The position numbers were made by a program, and so were the translations under genes. A model generated the notes under the pieces. It worked only from the letters and a program-made list of their open reading frames with translations. It made no database searches and was not told the DNA's origin. Of a stretch of 62,264 bases of DNA, positions 7,217 to 15,128 are shown in pieces; position 1 is the stretch's first letter; the number at the start of each line of letters is the position of its first letter. This DNA comes from UMGS1766 sp963597355 (lineage in GTDB: Bacteria; Bacillota; Clostridia; Oscillospirales; Oscillospiraceae): assembly GCA_963597355.1 (NCBI GenBank), contig CAVBPR010000021.1:1-62264 (forward strand), written 5' to 3'.

Positions 7217-8585
7217 AAATCACATACTTAACCCGCAGGGGCAGCCAGCACAGGCTGCCCCTTTTTTCGTTATCGAATCGGTGATTCGATTTATCGATAT
7301 GTTCTCCGGCATTGGCGGTTTCCGCGAGGGGCTGACCCGTGCCGGGGGCTTTGCCTGTGTAGGGCACTGCGAAATCGACAAGTATGCCAATCGAAGCTAT
7401 AACGCCCTGTTTGATACTGAAGGAGAGTGGTTCGTAGATGATGCCAGAAAAGCCGCCGCCAGCACCCGCCAGACCGTTGCGGCGGTGCGCTCGGCTATCC
7501 GTCATTTTCTCGCCAGCCTGCACAGCCTTGTGATTGCCATTGCCACCGGCATCAGCGTAGCACTAAGCATTATTATTGTCATCAGCCTTGTAGCGTTTGT
7601 GTCTGGCTCGGCCTATGGCATCTTTTTTGCAACCAACGCGCCCGGCGCGAACACGATTACTGTGCAGCAGGCTGTGGAAACGCTGACGGCAGAATACCGC
7701 GACAGACTGGAAGAAATCTCCGACACCGTACAACATGACCGCCAAGACATTACAGCCAACGACGATGTGTATTTCATCCGTTGGCAGGATGTCTTGGCGG
7801 TCTTTTCTTCGTATGTTTCAGGTGACGAACAGGGCACGGCGGTGGCGGCGCTGACAGAGGAACAGGTGGATATGCTGCGGGAAACCATGTGGGCAATGAA
7901 CACGGTGGACTACTCCACACACCCGGAGACTGTCACCATAGACACCACCGATGATGACGGCAACCCAACCACCACAGAAATCACCGAAACCGTCCTTGTG
8001 ATAGAACTAACTCACAAGACGCCCGATGAGATGGCATCTGATTATCATTTTACCACTCGCCAGAACACCTACCTGCAACTGCTGCAAGACCCGCAGTATG
8101 AGGAACTCTGGGCAGAACTGCTCGGCGGCTTTGCACAGGGCGGCGGTGAACTTATGAACCCGGACAGTACCCGCACCCCAAAAGGTACATTGCAATGGCC
8201 GTTGCCGGTTGCGGGTACGATTACCTCACAGTTCGGCTACCGCGTAGACCCCATCACCGGCGAGGTTAGTTCCCACACCGGCACCGACATTGCCTGTGCC
8301 GAGGGTACGCCCATCCTTGCCGCCGCAGATGGCATCGTCACCGTTGCCAACGGTCTTGACAGTTGGGGCGGCAGCTACGGCTACTACATCCAAATCGACC
8401 ACGGCGGCGGGTTGGAAACGCTGTACGCTCATTGCTCGTCCATCTGCGTCACCACCGGCCAGCAAGTGCAGGCCGGGCAGGTCATCGGTTACGTCGGTCA
8501 CACCGGACGGGTCACGGGTAACCATCTTCATCTCGAAGTGCGAATCAACGGCAACCGTGCGGATGCCATGAGCTACTTTTCATAA
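7203..8585 (+). pseudogene. Chimeric frame: start of a C5-cytosine DNA methyltransferase joined to a conjugation M23 peptidase
   Basis: Residues 29-83 are the beginning of a C5-cytosine methyltransferase (IDMFSGIGGF = SAM-binding motif I; then GHCEIDKYANRSYN). The PCQ catalytic motif and everything after it are missing. At about residue 84 (nucleotide 7452) the frame passes directly into a membrane-anchored transfer peptidase: one transmembrane segment at about 105-135, then a C-terminal M23 domain with its zinc ligands (HTGTDIA, HLHLEV). M23 proteins of this kind locally open peptidoglycan for the conjugation machinery. The fusion is in frame but is best explained by a large internal deletion of the element. 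No ribosome site is evident for the fused frame. Confidence 0.75.
7238..7268 (+). terminator. Strong intrinsic terminator after the acidic-tail regulator
   Basis: GGGGCAGCC (7238-7246) pairs perfectly with GGCTGCCCC (7253-7261), followed by TTTTTTC. It lies inside the first codons of the apparent chimeric frame that follows, so that frame's real start is probably the GTG at 7281 or later. Confidence 0.85.
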
Positions 8586-9542
8586 AACAAACTGCAGCAC
8601 GCAAAACGCCGCATAAATGGCCAGCAGCAGAATGCCCTGCCCGCGATACAGCTTTTTCTTGGTCAGCGCAGACACGGTCAGAATCAGCATGACGGCCAAC
8701 ATCACGGGCAAATCCAACACAAGGCTGGAGTTAATGCCAAACAACGTATTGCTCTGCGGAATGCTGAATGGTGCCAGTGTCACGGAAACACCGCTGACCA
8801 GCACAAGGTTGAACACATTCGCGCCGACCACATTGCCGAGCGACAAATCGCTGTGGCCTTTCACAAGAGACGTAATGGCAGTGACGAGTTCCGGTAAAGA
8901 AGTTCCAAGTGCCACAAAGGTCAGCGCAATCACACTCTCCGGCACACCGAGCGCCTGTGCAATGAGCGTGCCGTTATCCACCAGCAGATTGGCCCCGATG
9001 GCAACCGCGGCCGCACCGACCACCAGCAGAATCACGGTTTTGGGCAAGGACATTTCGTCCGCTTCGTCTGCGGGTGCGCCGGTGTCGGGTGCATTTTTCA
9101 TCTGCATGACATTGGCGACCATGTACAGCACAAACATCGCCAGCATGACAATCCCCATCGGGCGCGTGAATTTTCCCATCACATAAGCAGCAAAGCAATA
9201 GACCGCAGCAGCCGCAAAGAAAAACAGCACCGGCGTTTTCAAGGTCTTGGGGTCAACTTTTCCGGGGCGCACGGCAATCGTGATTGCGGCAATCAACGCC
9301 GCATTGCAGATGACCGAGCCGATGGCGTTGCCGTAGGCGATTTCACCATGCCCGGAAAGCGCTGACATTGTGGACACCATGACCTCCGGCAGCGTCGTAC
9401 CGATGGAAACCACCGTCGCGCCAATCAACAGCTCCGGCAGATGAAACCGCCGCGCCAGCGCGGATGCTCCATCCACAAACCAGTCGCCGCCTTTTATCAA
9501 AAACAGCAATCCCACGGCAAACAACAAAATCGGTATAAGCAT
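8580..9542 (-). CDS. Calcium/sodium antiporter (CaCA family, YrbG-like)
   Basis: The 320-residue membrane protein has about ten helices in two inverted halves, each with the alpha-repeat signature of the Ca2+/cation antiporter family: GTTLPEVMVS at residues 48-57 and GTSLPELVTA at 213-222. A polar loop near 150-168 separates the halves. It would extrude Ca2+ in exchange for Na+ or H+. Its 3' end overlaps the M23 frame by six bases, convergent, with no terminator visible between them. The ribosome site (GGAGGAAAC) lies in the short gap after the small gene upstream, so the two are probably co-transcribed. Confidence 0.9.
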   Translation of the reverse strand: MLIPILLFAVGLLFLIKGGDWFVDGASALARRFHLPELLIGATVVSIGTTLPEVMVSTMSALSGHGEIAYGNAIGSVICNAALIAAITIAVRPGKVDPKTLKTPVLFFFAAAAVYCFAAYVMGKFTRPMGIVMLAMFVLYMVANVMQMKNAPDTGAPADEADEMSLPKTVILLVVGAAAVAIGANLLVDNGTLIAQALGVPESVIALTFVALGTSLPELVTAITSLVKGHSDLSLGNVVGANVFNLVLVSGVSVTLAPFSIPQSNTLFGINSSLVLDLPVMLAVMLILTVSALTKKKLYRGQGILLLAIYAAFCVLQFVL

Positions 9543-9552
9543 ATGTTTCCTC

Positions 9553-9807
9553 CTACGCGCAATACGGCTTTAATCTCTTGGCGTCCTCTTTGGTGCAGCA
9601 AATCGTGCTGCTTTCCAGCAAGGATTCCTTGTCGGAAATTGCCGCAAACAGATATTGCGACAAAGTCGATTTCAAGTTTAGTACGTCTCCCTCCGCAGTC
9701 TTAAAAAGCACATCTTGTTTGCATTGCTTTACGGCATTCAAAAATGAAAACAGGTCGGTTTTCTCGTTCAGGTGCAATGCAACGGTGCCGTTCTTTCCCT
9801 CAGACAT
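9553..9807 (-). CDS. Small HPr-like protein of unknown function
   Basis: The 84-residue protein contains FLNAVKQCKQDVLFKTAEGDVLNLKSTL in overlapping segments (no long quotation), which recalls the helix-turn-strand pattern of HPr-fold proteins (a strand ending in D-V-L, then L-x-x-KSTL). The phosphorylatable histidine of HPr is not present. It ends ten bases before the Ca2+/Na+ antiporter start and has a GGAGAC ribosome site. The role is unknown; co-expression with the antiporter is the only clue. Confidence 0.6.
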   Translation of the reverse strand: MSEGKNGTVALHLNEKTDLFSFLNAVKQCKQDVLFKTAEGDVLNLKSTLSQYLFAAISDKESLLESSTICCTKEDAKRLKPYCA

Positions 9808-9875
9808 AGTCGTCTCCTTTCCGTTTGCTGCAATTTGCGCCCACAGTATAGCAAAACAGAGCGGCTGCTTTCAAA

Positions 9876-9956
9876 TAATAAGTGGCGTTTTCCTGCCTGT
9901 ATTGGCGCGAATTTCGGCTTTTTTCATTGCATTTTACGCAAAACGCCATATTTTAC
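9876..9956. promoter_or_regulatory. Paired operator motif upstream of the AraC regulator
   Basis: GGCGTTTT at 9884-9891 (minus orientation) and AAAACGCC at 9940-9947 (plus orientation) form a divergent pair whose starts lie 56 bases apart. Read outward, both fit AAAACGCCRMTTTTTAC with mismatches. The same arrangement occurs upstream of the GPH symporter and of the GH78 gene, so this is probably the binding site of the glycan-locus regulator, here autoregulatory. Confidence 0.7.
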
Positions 9957-9976
9957 CCTAAAAAACCAATATATAC

Positions 9977-10006
9977 TTGCGAAGCGAAGTGCCAGCTTGC
10001 TATACT
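9977..10006 (+). promoter_or_regulatory. Candidate promoter of the AraC regulator
   Basis: TTGCGA at 9977-9982 and TATACT at 10001-10006 are separated by 18 bases. The paired operator lies just upstream. Confidence 0.5.
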
Positions 10007-10008
10007 AT

Positions 10009-10087
10009 AAAAAGGAAGGGGCGCAGATATGATGAATACCGAGAAAAAGGAAGGGGCGCAGATATGATGAATACCGAGAAAAAGGAA
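10009..10087 (+). repeat. 35-bp tandem duplication spanning the ribosome site and start codon
   Basis: Bases 10009-10052 are repeated exactly at 10044-10087, a 35-bp shift. Each copy holds a GGAAGGGG ribosome site and an ATGATG start, and 35 is not a multiple of three. The first copy opens a 12-codon frame whose TGA (10065-10067) overlaps the ATG of the second copy. Confidence 0.95.
10029..10067 (+). other. 12-codon upstream reading frame coupled to the AraC start
   Basis: ATG 10029 reads MMNTEKKEGAQI and stops at TGA 10065-10067, overlapping the regulator's ATG at 10064 in the ATGA arrangement that favours re-initiation. It arose from the tandem duplication. Translation is predicted, not shown. 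Confidence 0.45.
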
Positions 10088-11299
10088 ACCGCATGGTCGC
10101 GGCTGTGGTCGTTCTCTGATATGGTTCACGCCTGCTGTGGGCTGGGGGTCTGGTGCTTTGACGAAAACCGTCAGCTAACCGGTGCAAACTGCCCGGAAAA
10201 TGAGGATTTCCTGCTCTTTTTGCGGATTGGGCAATGTCTGGAACAGGGCATCGCCGCGCCGGAAAAGCACAACACGCCGCTCTTTATGGAAGATGCCATC
10301 GGTATGCTTTGGGCAGCCGATTATCTTGTGGACGCTGCGGGCAAAGAATGGTTCATCGTCATGGGCCCTGTGTTCGACACGCAAGCCTCCATCCATCTGC
10401 TGGACGACACCCTGCGGCAGTTCAATCTCTCTGTCACGCTGACAGCCGCCCTGCTGGAAAAGCTGCACCGCGTACCGATTATGACGACAACAAACTTTTT
10501 TCAGTACATCCATATGCTGCACTGGACCCTGACCGGGGCAGACATTCCTGCGGATGGCATCCGTATGCAGTACCACACCAACCGTGCCGCCGAAAAGCAG
10601 GAAGAAAAAAGCGCCTTGGAGAACCCGGAGCGTTCCCACCTAAACGAAAAGCAGATGCTCGACCTTGTCCGCACCGGAAATCTGCATTACAAAGAGGCAC
10701 TGACCTTTGCCGCCGAGGCTTCGCCCCGCAGCGGGAACGGCGGGCAAAACGGTCTGCGGCAGTACAAGAATACCGTTATTGTGTTTACGGCACTGTGCGC
10801 ACGCGCGGCCATCGACGGCGGCCTGCCGCCCGCAACGGCCAACATCGTGCAGCAGCGCTACACCGCAATGGCCGAAAATTGCCACCATTATACGGACTTG
10901 GTGGATTTGAACGCCCGCATGATTGAGGATTTTATCCGCCGGGTCCATGCCTTGCAGGCGGAGGATTACTCCCGCCCGGTGCGGGAGTGCTGCGATTACA
11001 TCCACCTGCACTTACACGATCCTATCAAGCTGGAGGACATCGCGCAGGCGGTCGGCTACACGAAATACTATCTGACAAAAAAGTTCCGTCGGGAAACCGG
11101 CGTCCGCCTTGTAGACTATCTGCGGGATGCACGGCTGGAACAGGCTTGCGAGGCCCTGCGCAGCACCCACAAGAGCCTGCAGCAGATCAGCGAGGAATTG
11201 CAGTTCGGCTCCTGCAACTACTTCGGAAAGGTATTCACCAAGAAATACGGCATCAGCCCTGCAACCTACCGTCAGCAGGCCTTTGCCGCGCAAGAGTAA
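10064..11299 (+). CDS. AraC-family transcriptional regulator of the glycan locus
   Basis: Starting at ATG 10064 the protein has 411 residues. The first 160 form a sensor-like region (WCFDENRQLTGANCP, EWFIVMGPV) of a type seen in Firmicute AraC proteins. A helical middle follows, and the last 100 residues are the double helix-turn-helix (IKLEDIAQAVGYTKYYLTKKF; then ISEELQFGSCNYFGKVFTKKYG). It is the first gene of the locus, and the same operator pair lies before it, before the symporter and before GH78. It is therefore the likely inducer-dependent activator of all of them. The inducer is presumably an oligosaccharide; which one is not shown. Confidence 0.85.
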   Translation: MMNTEKKETAWSRLWSFSDMVHACCGLGVWCFDENRQLTGANCPENEDFLLFLRIGQCLEQGIAAPEKHNTPLFMEDAIGMLWAADYLVDAAGKEWFIVMGPVFDTQASIHLLDDTLRQFNLSVTLTAALLEKLHRVPIMTTTNFFQYIHMLHWTLTGADIPADGIRMQYHTNRAAEKQEEKSALENPERSHLNEKQMLDLVRTGNLHYKEALTFAAEASPRSGNGGQNGLRQYKNTVIVFTALCARAAIDGGLPPATANIVQQRYTAMAENCHHYTDLVDLNARMIEDFIRRVHALQAEDYSRPVRECCDYIHLHLHDPIKLEDIAQAVGYTKYYLTKKFRRETGVRLVDYLRDARLEQACEALRSTHKSLQQISEELQFGSCNYFGKVFTKKYGISPATYRQQAFAAQE

Positions 11300-11376
11300 A
11301 AAGTGGCGTTTTGGGGTAATCGGACGGTAAATCGCTCAATATAAGCCAAGAACTACCCGAAAACGCCGATTTTTGC
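11297..11376. promoter_or_regulatory. Paired operator motif upstream of the GPH symporter
   Basis: GGCGTTTT at 11305-11312 and AAAACGCC at 11360-11367 face outward with starts 55 bases apart. Extended sites read AAAACGCCACTTTTTAC (reverse strand) and AAAACGCCGATTTTTGC (plus strand). The plus-oriented site begins 41 bases before the -10 box, exactly as in the third copy at 19024. Confidence 0.8.
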
Positions 11377-11377
11377 G

Positions 11378-11406
11378 TAGGGCCTTACGGGAAAGCATGA
11401 TACAAT
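11378..11406 (+). promoter_or_regulatory. Promoter of the GPH symporter operon
   Basis: A good -10 box, TACAAT, lies at 11401-11406. The -35 position (11378-11383, TAGGGC) has no resemblance to consensus, as expected for an activator-dependent promoter. The operator abuts the -35 position. Confidence 0.6.
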
Positions 11407-11458
11407 CGAGTTGTCAAAGGGGAACCCCACCAACCCGACATTGAAGGAGAAATGAATC

Positions 11459-12844
11459 ATGTTTGGCAAGAAAAAGGCAAAGAATCCCGATAAAATCGGG
11501 CTGCCGCGCTTATTGCAATGGCAAAGCAGTACCATATCCCAGTCCTGCAACGTATTGGCACTCGGATATTTCCAAATCTACTGCACCGATACCCTCTACC
11601 TTGACCCCAAGAAACTCGGCGTGCTGCTGATTTTAAGTAAGGTCTTTGATGCCGTCACCGACCTGTGCGCCGGCTACATCGTGGACCACACCAACACCCG
11701 CTGGGGCCGTGGCCGCCCGTATGAGCTGGCGCATATCGGCCTGTGGCTCTGCACTTGGCTGATGTTCAGCTGCCCCACAGAATGGGCCACCACGGTCAAG
11801 TACATTTGGGTATTCCTGCTGTACACCTCTATCAACGGCGTATTCCTGACACTGCTGAACGCGAACGACGTTGTGTACATGGTGCGTGCGTTCAACCAGC
11901 AGCAGATCGTGCGGCTGAGTTCCTACGGCGGCATTATCACCTCCATCGGCGCGGTCGTTTTCAACATCCTGTTCCCCACGATGGTGGCAACCATGACCCC
12001 ACAGCCCGGTGGCTGGAGCAAGCTGTTTGCCATTTTTGGAATCCCGCTGACCCTCATCAGCTTGATTCGTTTCCTGACCGTAAAGGAAATTTATCAGGTC
12101 GATGTCAGCGCCCAGAAGGAGGAGCCCAAATTCAAGGACAGCATGAAAGCCCTTGTACAGAATAAGTACCTGCTCATTGTGGCCGCTATCCTGCTGTGCA
12201 TCAACTTTGTCACCAACATGGGCATCGGCGTGTACTACTACAAGTACATCGTCGGCAACATCGGCCTGCAGAGCATTGCCTCCGTGCTGATGGTGCTGGT
12301 TCTGCCCATTATGTTCGTGTTCCCCAAGCTGTCCAAGAAAATCAGCATTACCAAGCTGATGGCGATGGGCTACTGCTTCTCGGTTGTGGGCGGTATTATC
12401 GTGTTCTTCTCCGGCGGCAAGCTGGTTCCCCTGATGGTCGGCTCCGTTATCACCGCGATGGGCTCTGCCCCTACCAGCTACCTGTTCCCGGTGCTGCAGA
12501 TTGCGCTGGCCGATTACAACGAGTGGAAGGGCCACGAGCGCATGGAAGGCACGATGGGCAGTGTCATCGGCTTTGCAAAGCGCGTCGGCGGCACGATTGG
12601 TGCCGGTGTCGGCGGTATCGCGCTGGGCCTTGCCGGATATGACGCCGCGCTGGCCGTTATGCCCGACTCCGCGCTGACCCTTATCGCGGTTCTGAACTCG
12701 CTGGTTCCCGCTGCCATCTACGCCGTGGCCGCCTTCGTCATGTTCCGCATGGGCCTTGACAAGTTCCTGCCGCAGATCCAAAAGTATCTGGCAGAGAAGC
12801 GCGCCATCGAGGCCGCTCCCGCACAGACCGACGCCCCGCAATAA
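11459..12844 (+). CDS. GPH-family sugar:cation symporter (MFS)
   Basis: The 461-residue protein has about twelve hydrophobic segments. It carries the signature of glycoside-pentoside-hexuronide symporters: an early KVFDAVTDLCAGYIVDHTNT loop containing the cation-site acidic residues, then RWGRGRPYELAH. A ribosome site (AAGGAGAAATGAATC) precedes the ATG. It would import the glycosides or oligosaccharides that the following intracellular hydrolases degrade. A strong terminator separates it from the GH2 gene, so downstream expression may be lower or rely on read-through. Confidence 0.9.
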   Translation: MFGKKKAKNPDKIGLPRLLQWQSSTISQSCNVLALGYFQIYCTDTLYLDPKKLGVLLILSKVFDAVTDLCAGYIVDHTNTRWGRGRPYELAHIGLWLCTWLMFSCPTEWATTVKYIWVFLLYTSINGVFLTLLNANDVVYMVRAFNQQQIVRLSSYGGIITSIGAVVFNILFPTMVATMTPQPGGWSKLFAIFGIPLTLISLIRFLTVKEIYQVDVSAQKEEPKFKDSMKALVQNKYLLIVAAILLCINFVTNMGIGVYYYKYIVGNIGLQSIASVLMVLVLPIMFVFPKLSKKISITKLMAMGYCFSVVGGIIVFFSGGKLVPLMVGSVITAMGSAPTSYLFPVLQIALADYNEWKGHERMEGTMGSVIGFAKRVGGTIGAGVGGIALGLAGYDAALAVMPDSALTLIAVLNSLVPAAIYAVAAFVMFRMGLDKFLPQIQKYLAEKRAIEAAPAQTDAPQ

Positions 12845-12852
12845 TCTCATCG

Positions 12853-12880
12853 GCTCCGGGTTTCGACCCGGAGCTTTTTT
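12853..12880 (+). terminator. Intrinsic terminator between the symporter and GH2 genes
   Basis: GCTCCGGGT (12853-12861) pairs perfectly with ACCCGGAGC (12866-12874) around a TTCG tetraloop, followed by TTTTTT. No promoter is evident in the 20 bases before GH2, so it likely sets the symporter-to-enzyme ratio. Confidence 0.85.
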
Positions 12881-12896
12881 AGAAAGGAATCTCCCC

Positions 12897-15125
12897 ATGA
12901 GGAAATGTGAATGTTTCGACGAGAACTGGCAGTTCATCAAAGGCAAGGCCGATGCAGCCGCCTGCCCCGCACAGGCGCAGCCCGTCACGCTGCCCCACAC
13001 TTGGAATGCGCAGGACGGCCAAGACGGCGGCAACGATTACTATCGCGGCGAAGCGTGGTATTATAAAACGCTCGACCTTCCGGAAACGGCGGACGGCATG
13101 GAGCGCTGGCTGGAATTTCGCGGTGCGGCCATGTCCGCCGAGGTATATCTGAACGGCCAAAAGCTGGGCAGCCATGCGGGCGGGTACTCCACATTCCGCG
13201 TGGCGCTGCCCGCCCTGCACAGCGGCGAAAACCTGCTGGCCGTCCGCGTCAGCAACGAGAAGAACCGCACGGTCTACCCGCAGAAGGCCGACTTCACCTT
13301 TTACGGCGGGCTGTACCGGGATGTGTACCTGCTCACCGTCCCCGCCGCGCACTTTGCACTGGACCGCCACGGCAGCTCCGCTTTGCAGGTCACGGCGGCG
13401 CTGAACGAGGATTTTACCCGCGCAGAGATCGGCGCAGAAGCATGGGTCAGCGGCCCGGCGCAGACGGTCACATTCACATTGGGCGCAGAGAAAAAGACTG
13501 TGCCGGTCGATGACCACGGCTATGCTGCCGCCCGCTTCACGCTGGAACAGCCCCACCTGTGGAACGGTATGGACGACCCGTATCTCTACACGATGCGGGC
13601 CGAGCTGCCGGAAAGCGGCGATGCAGCAGAAACCTCATTCGGCTGCCGCAGCTTTTCGATTGACCCCGAAAAGGGCTTTATCCTCAATGGCCGCAGCTAC
13701 CGCCTGTGCGGCGGGGCGCGGCATCAGGACCGGCAGGGCCTTGGCAGTGCGCTGACCCGAAAAGAGCACGAGGAAGATATGGCCCTGCTGCTGGAAATGG
13801 GCTGCAACAGCGTGCGTCTGGCCCACTATCAACACGATGCCTATTTCTACGACCTGTGCGACAAATACGGCCTTGTGGCGTGGGCAGAGATTCCCTACAT
13901 CACCGAGCATATGCCCGAAGCCCGCGCGAACACCGTGCAGCAGATGACGGAACTGATTTTGCAGAACTACAACCACCCCTCCATCGTCTGCTGGGGACTT
14001 TCCAACGAAATCACGGCGGCGGGCGGTGTCAACGACGACATGGTGGAGAACCACCGCATCCTCAACGACCTGTGCCATAGGCTGGACCCCACCCGCCTGA
14101 CCACAATGGCCCACGCCTTTATGCTGGATATTGACGACCCGTTTGTGCGTCTGCCCGACGTGTGCGGCTACAATCTGTATTTTGGCTGGTACTTGGGCGA
14201 ACTGCAGCAGAATGAGAAGTTCTTGGACGAGTTCCACCGCAAATACCCGCAGATGCCCGTGGCCCTGTCGGAGTTCGGCGCAGATGCCAACCCGGCGTTC
14301 CAGAACGGTAACCCCCAGCGCGGCGATTGGAGCGAGAGCTACCAAGCCGTCTACCATGAATACATGATGCAGATGTGGCAGGCGCGACCCTACATCTGGG
14401 CGCTGTATATCTGGAACACCTTTGACTTCGCCGCCGGCGGCCGCAGCGAGGGCGGCAAGCCCGGCCAGAACCAAAAGGGCCTTGTCACCTTTGACCGCAA
14501 GACGAAAAAAGATGCGTTCTACCTCTACAAAGCCTACCTGAGCAAAGAGCCCTTTGTACACCTGTGCGGGCGGCGCTATGCGGACAGAACCGAGCGTGAA
14601 ACCGAAATCAAGGTGTACTCCAACCGGCCGAAAATCACGCTGCTGGTGGATGGAAAAATAGCGGCGGCGCAGACCGGGGATAAGATTTTCCGCTTCACTG
14701 TTCCCATCAGCGGCGAACACCGCATTGAAGTCGTCAGCGGCGATTTGCGGGATGAAATGACCATCCGCAAGGTGGAAACGCCGAACCACGACTACTATTA
14801 CGGCGGCGGTAATGCCGTCAACTGGTTTGACCGTGAGGACGAAATCGTGCGCGAGGGATATTTCTCCATCAAGGATTCGATGGAAACCGTCGATGCCTGC
14901 CCGGCCGCCCATGCTGTCATTGAAGAAATGCTGCTGCCTGTGCTGAACCGCATGGGTGACGCCTACGGCGAGGTCGCCAAGAGCGTGACGATGCCGGAGT
15001 CTATGCAGAAGCTGATTGCGCAGATGAGCGTCGAGGGCTGGCTGCGGCAGGCGGCCAAGCTGGTGACGCCCGACCTTGTGCATAAAATCAACTACGCGCT
15101 GAACCAAATCAAAAAGGAGAACTGA
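12897..15125 (+). CDS. GH2 family glycoside hydrolase (beta-galactosidase/beta-glucuronidase-like)
   Basis: The 742-residue protein starts at ATG 12897 after AGAAAGGAAT. It has the GH2 order: sugar-binding jelly-roll (LPHTWN, YRGEAWYYKTLDL, FYGGLYRDVYL), immunoglobulin-like domain, then TIM barrel with acid/base E371 (WGLSNEI) and nucleophile E459 (ALSEFGAD). A C-terminal extension carries YYGGGNAVNWF and a helical tail. No signal peptide is present, so it acts in the cytoplasm. Galactose versus glucuronate specificity cannot be decided from sequence. The GH43 gene follows three bases after its stop, so the two are co-translated. Confidence 0.88.
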   Translation: MRKCECFDENWQFIKGKADAAACPAQAQPVTLPHTWNAQDGQDGGNDYYRGEAWYYKTLDLPETADGMERWLEFRGAAMSAEVYLNGQKLGSHAGGYSTFRVALPALHSGENLLAVRVSNEKNRTVYPQKADFTFYGGLYRDVYLLTVPAAHFALDRHGSSALQVTAALNEDFTRAEIGAEAWVSGPAQTVTFTLGAEKKTVPVDDHGYAAARFTLEQPHLWNGMDDPYLYTMRAELPESGDAAETSFGCRSFSIDPEKGFILNGRSYRLCGGARHQDRQGLGSALTRKEHEEDMALLLEMGCNSVRLAHYQHDAYFYDLCDKYGLVAWAEIPYITEHMPEARANTVQQMTELILQNYNHPSIVCWGLSNEITAAGGVNDDMVENHRILNDLCHRLDPTRLTTMAHAFMLDIDDPFVRLPDVCGYNLYFGWYLGELQQNEKFLDEFHRKYPQMPVALSEFGADANPAFQNGNPQRGDWSESYQAVYHEYMMQMWQARPYIWALYIWNTFDFAAGGRSEGGKPGQNQKGLVTFDRKTKKDAFYLYKAYLSKEPFVHLCGRRYADRTERETEIKVYSNRPKITLLVDGKIAAAQTGDKIFRFTVPISGEHRIEVVSGDLRDEMTIRKVETPNHDYYYGGGNAVNWFDREDEIVREGYFSIKDSMETVDACPAAHAVIEEMLLPVLNRMGDAYGEVAKSVTMPESMQKLIAQMSVEGWLRQAAKLVTPDLVHKINYALNQIKKEN

Positions 15126-15128
15126 GCC

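Noticed and set aside
7203..8585. A genuine bifunctional methyltransferase-peptidase
   Set aside because: The methyltransferase part ends before its catalytic PCQ motif and a terminator sits in the first codons, so a deletion fusion is the simpler reading.
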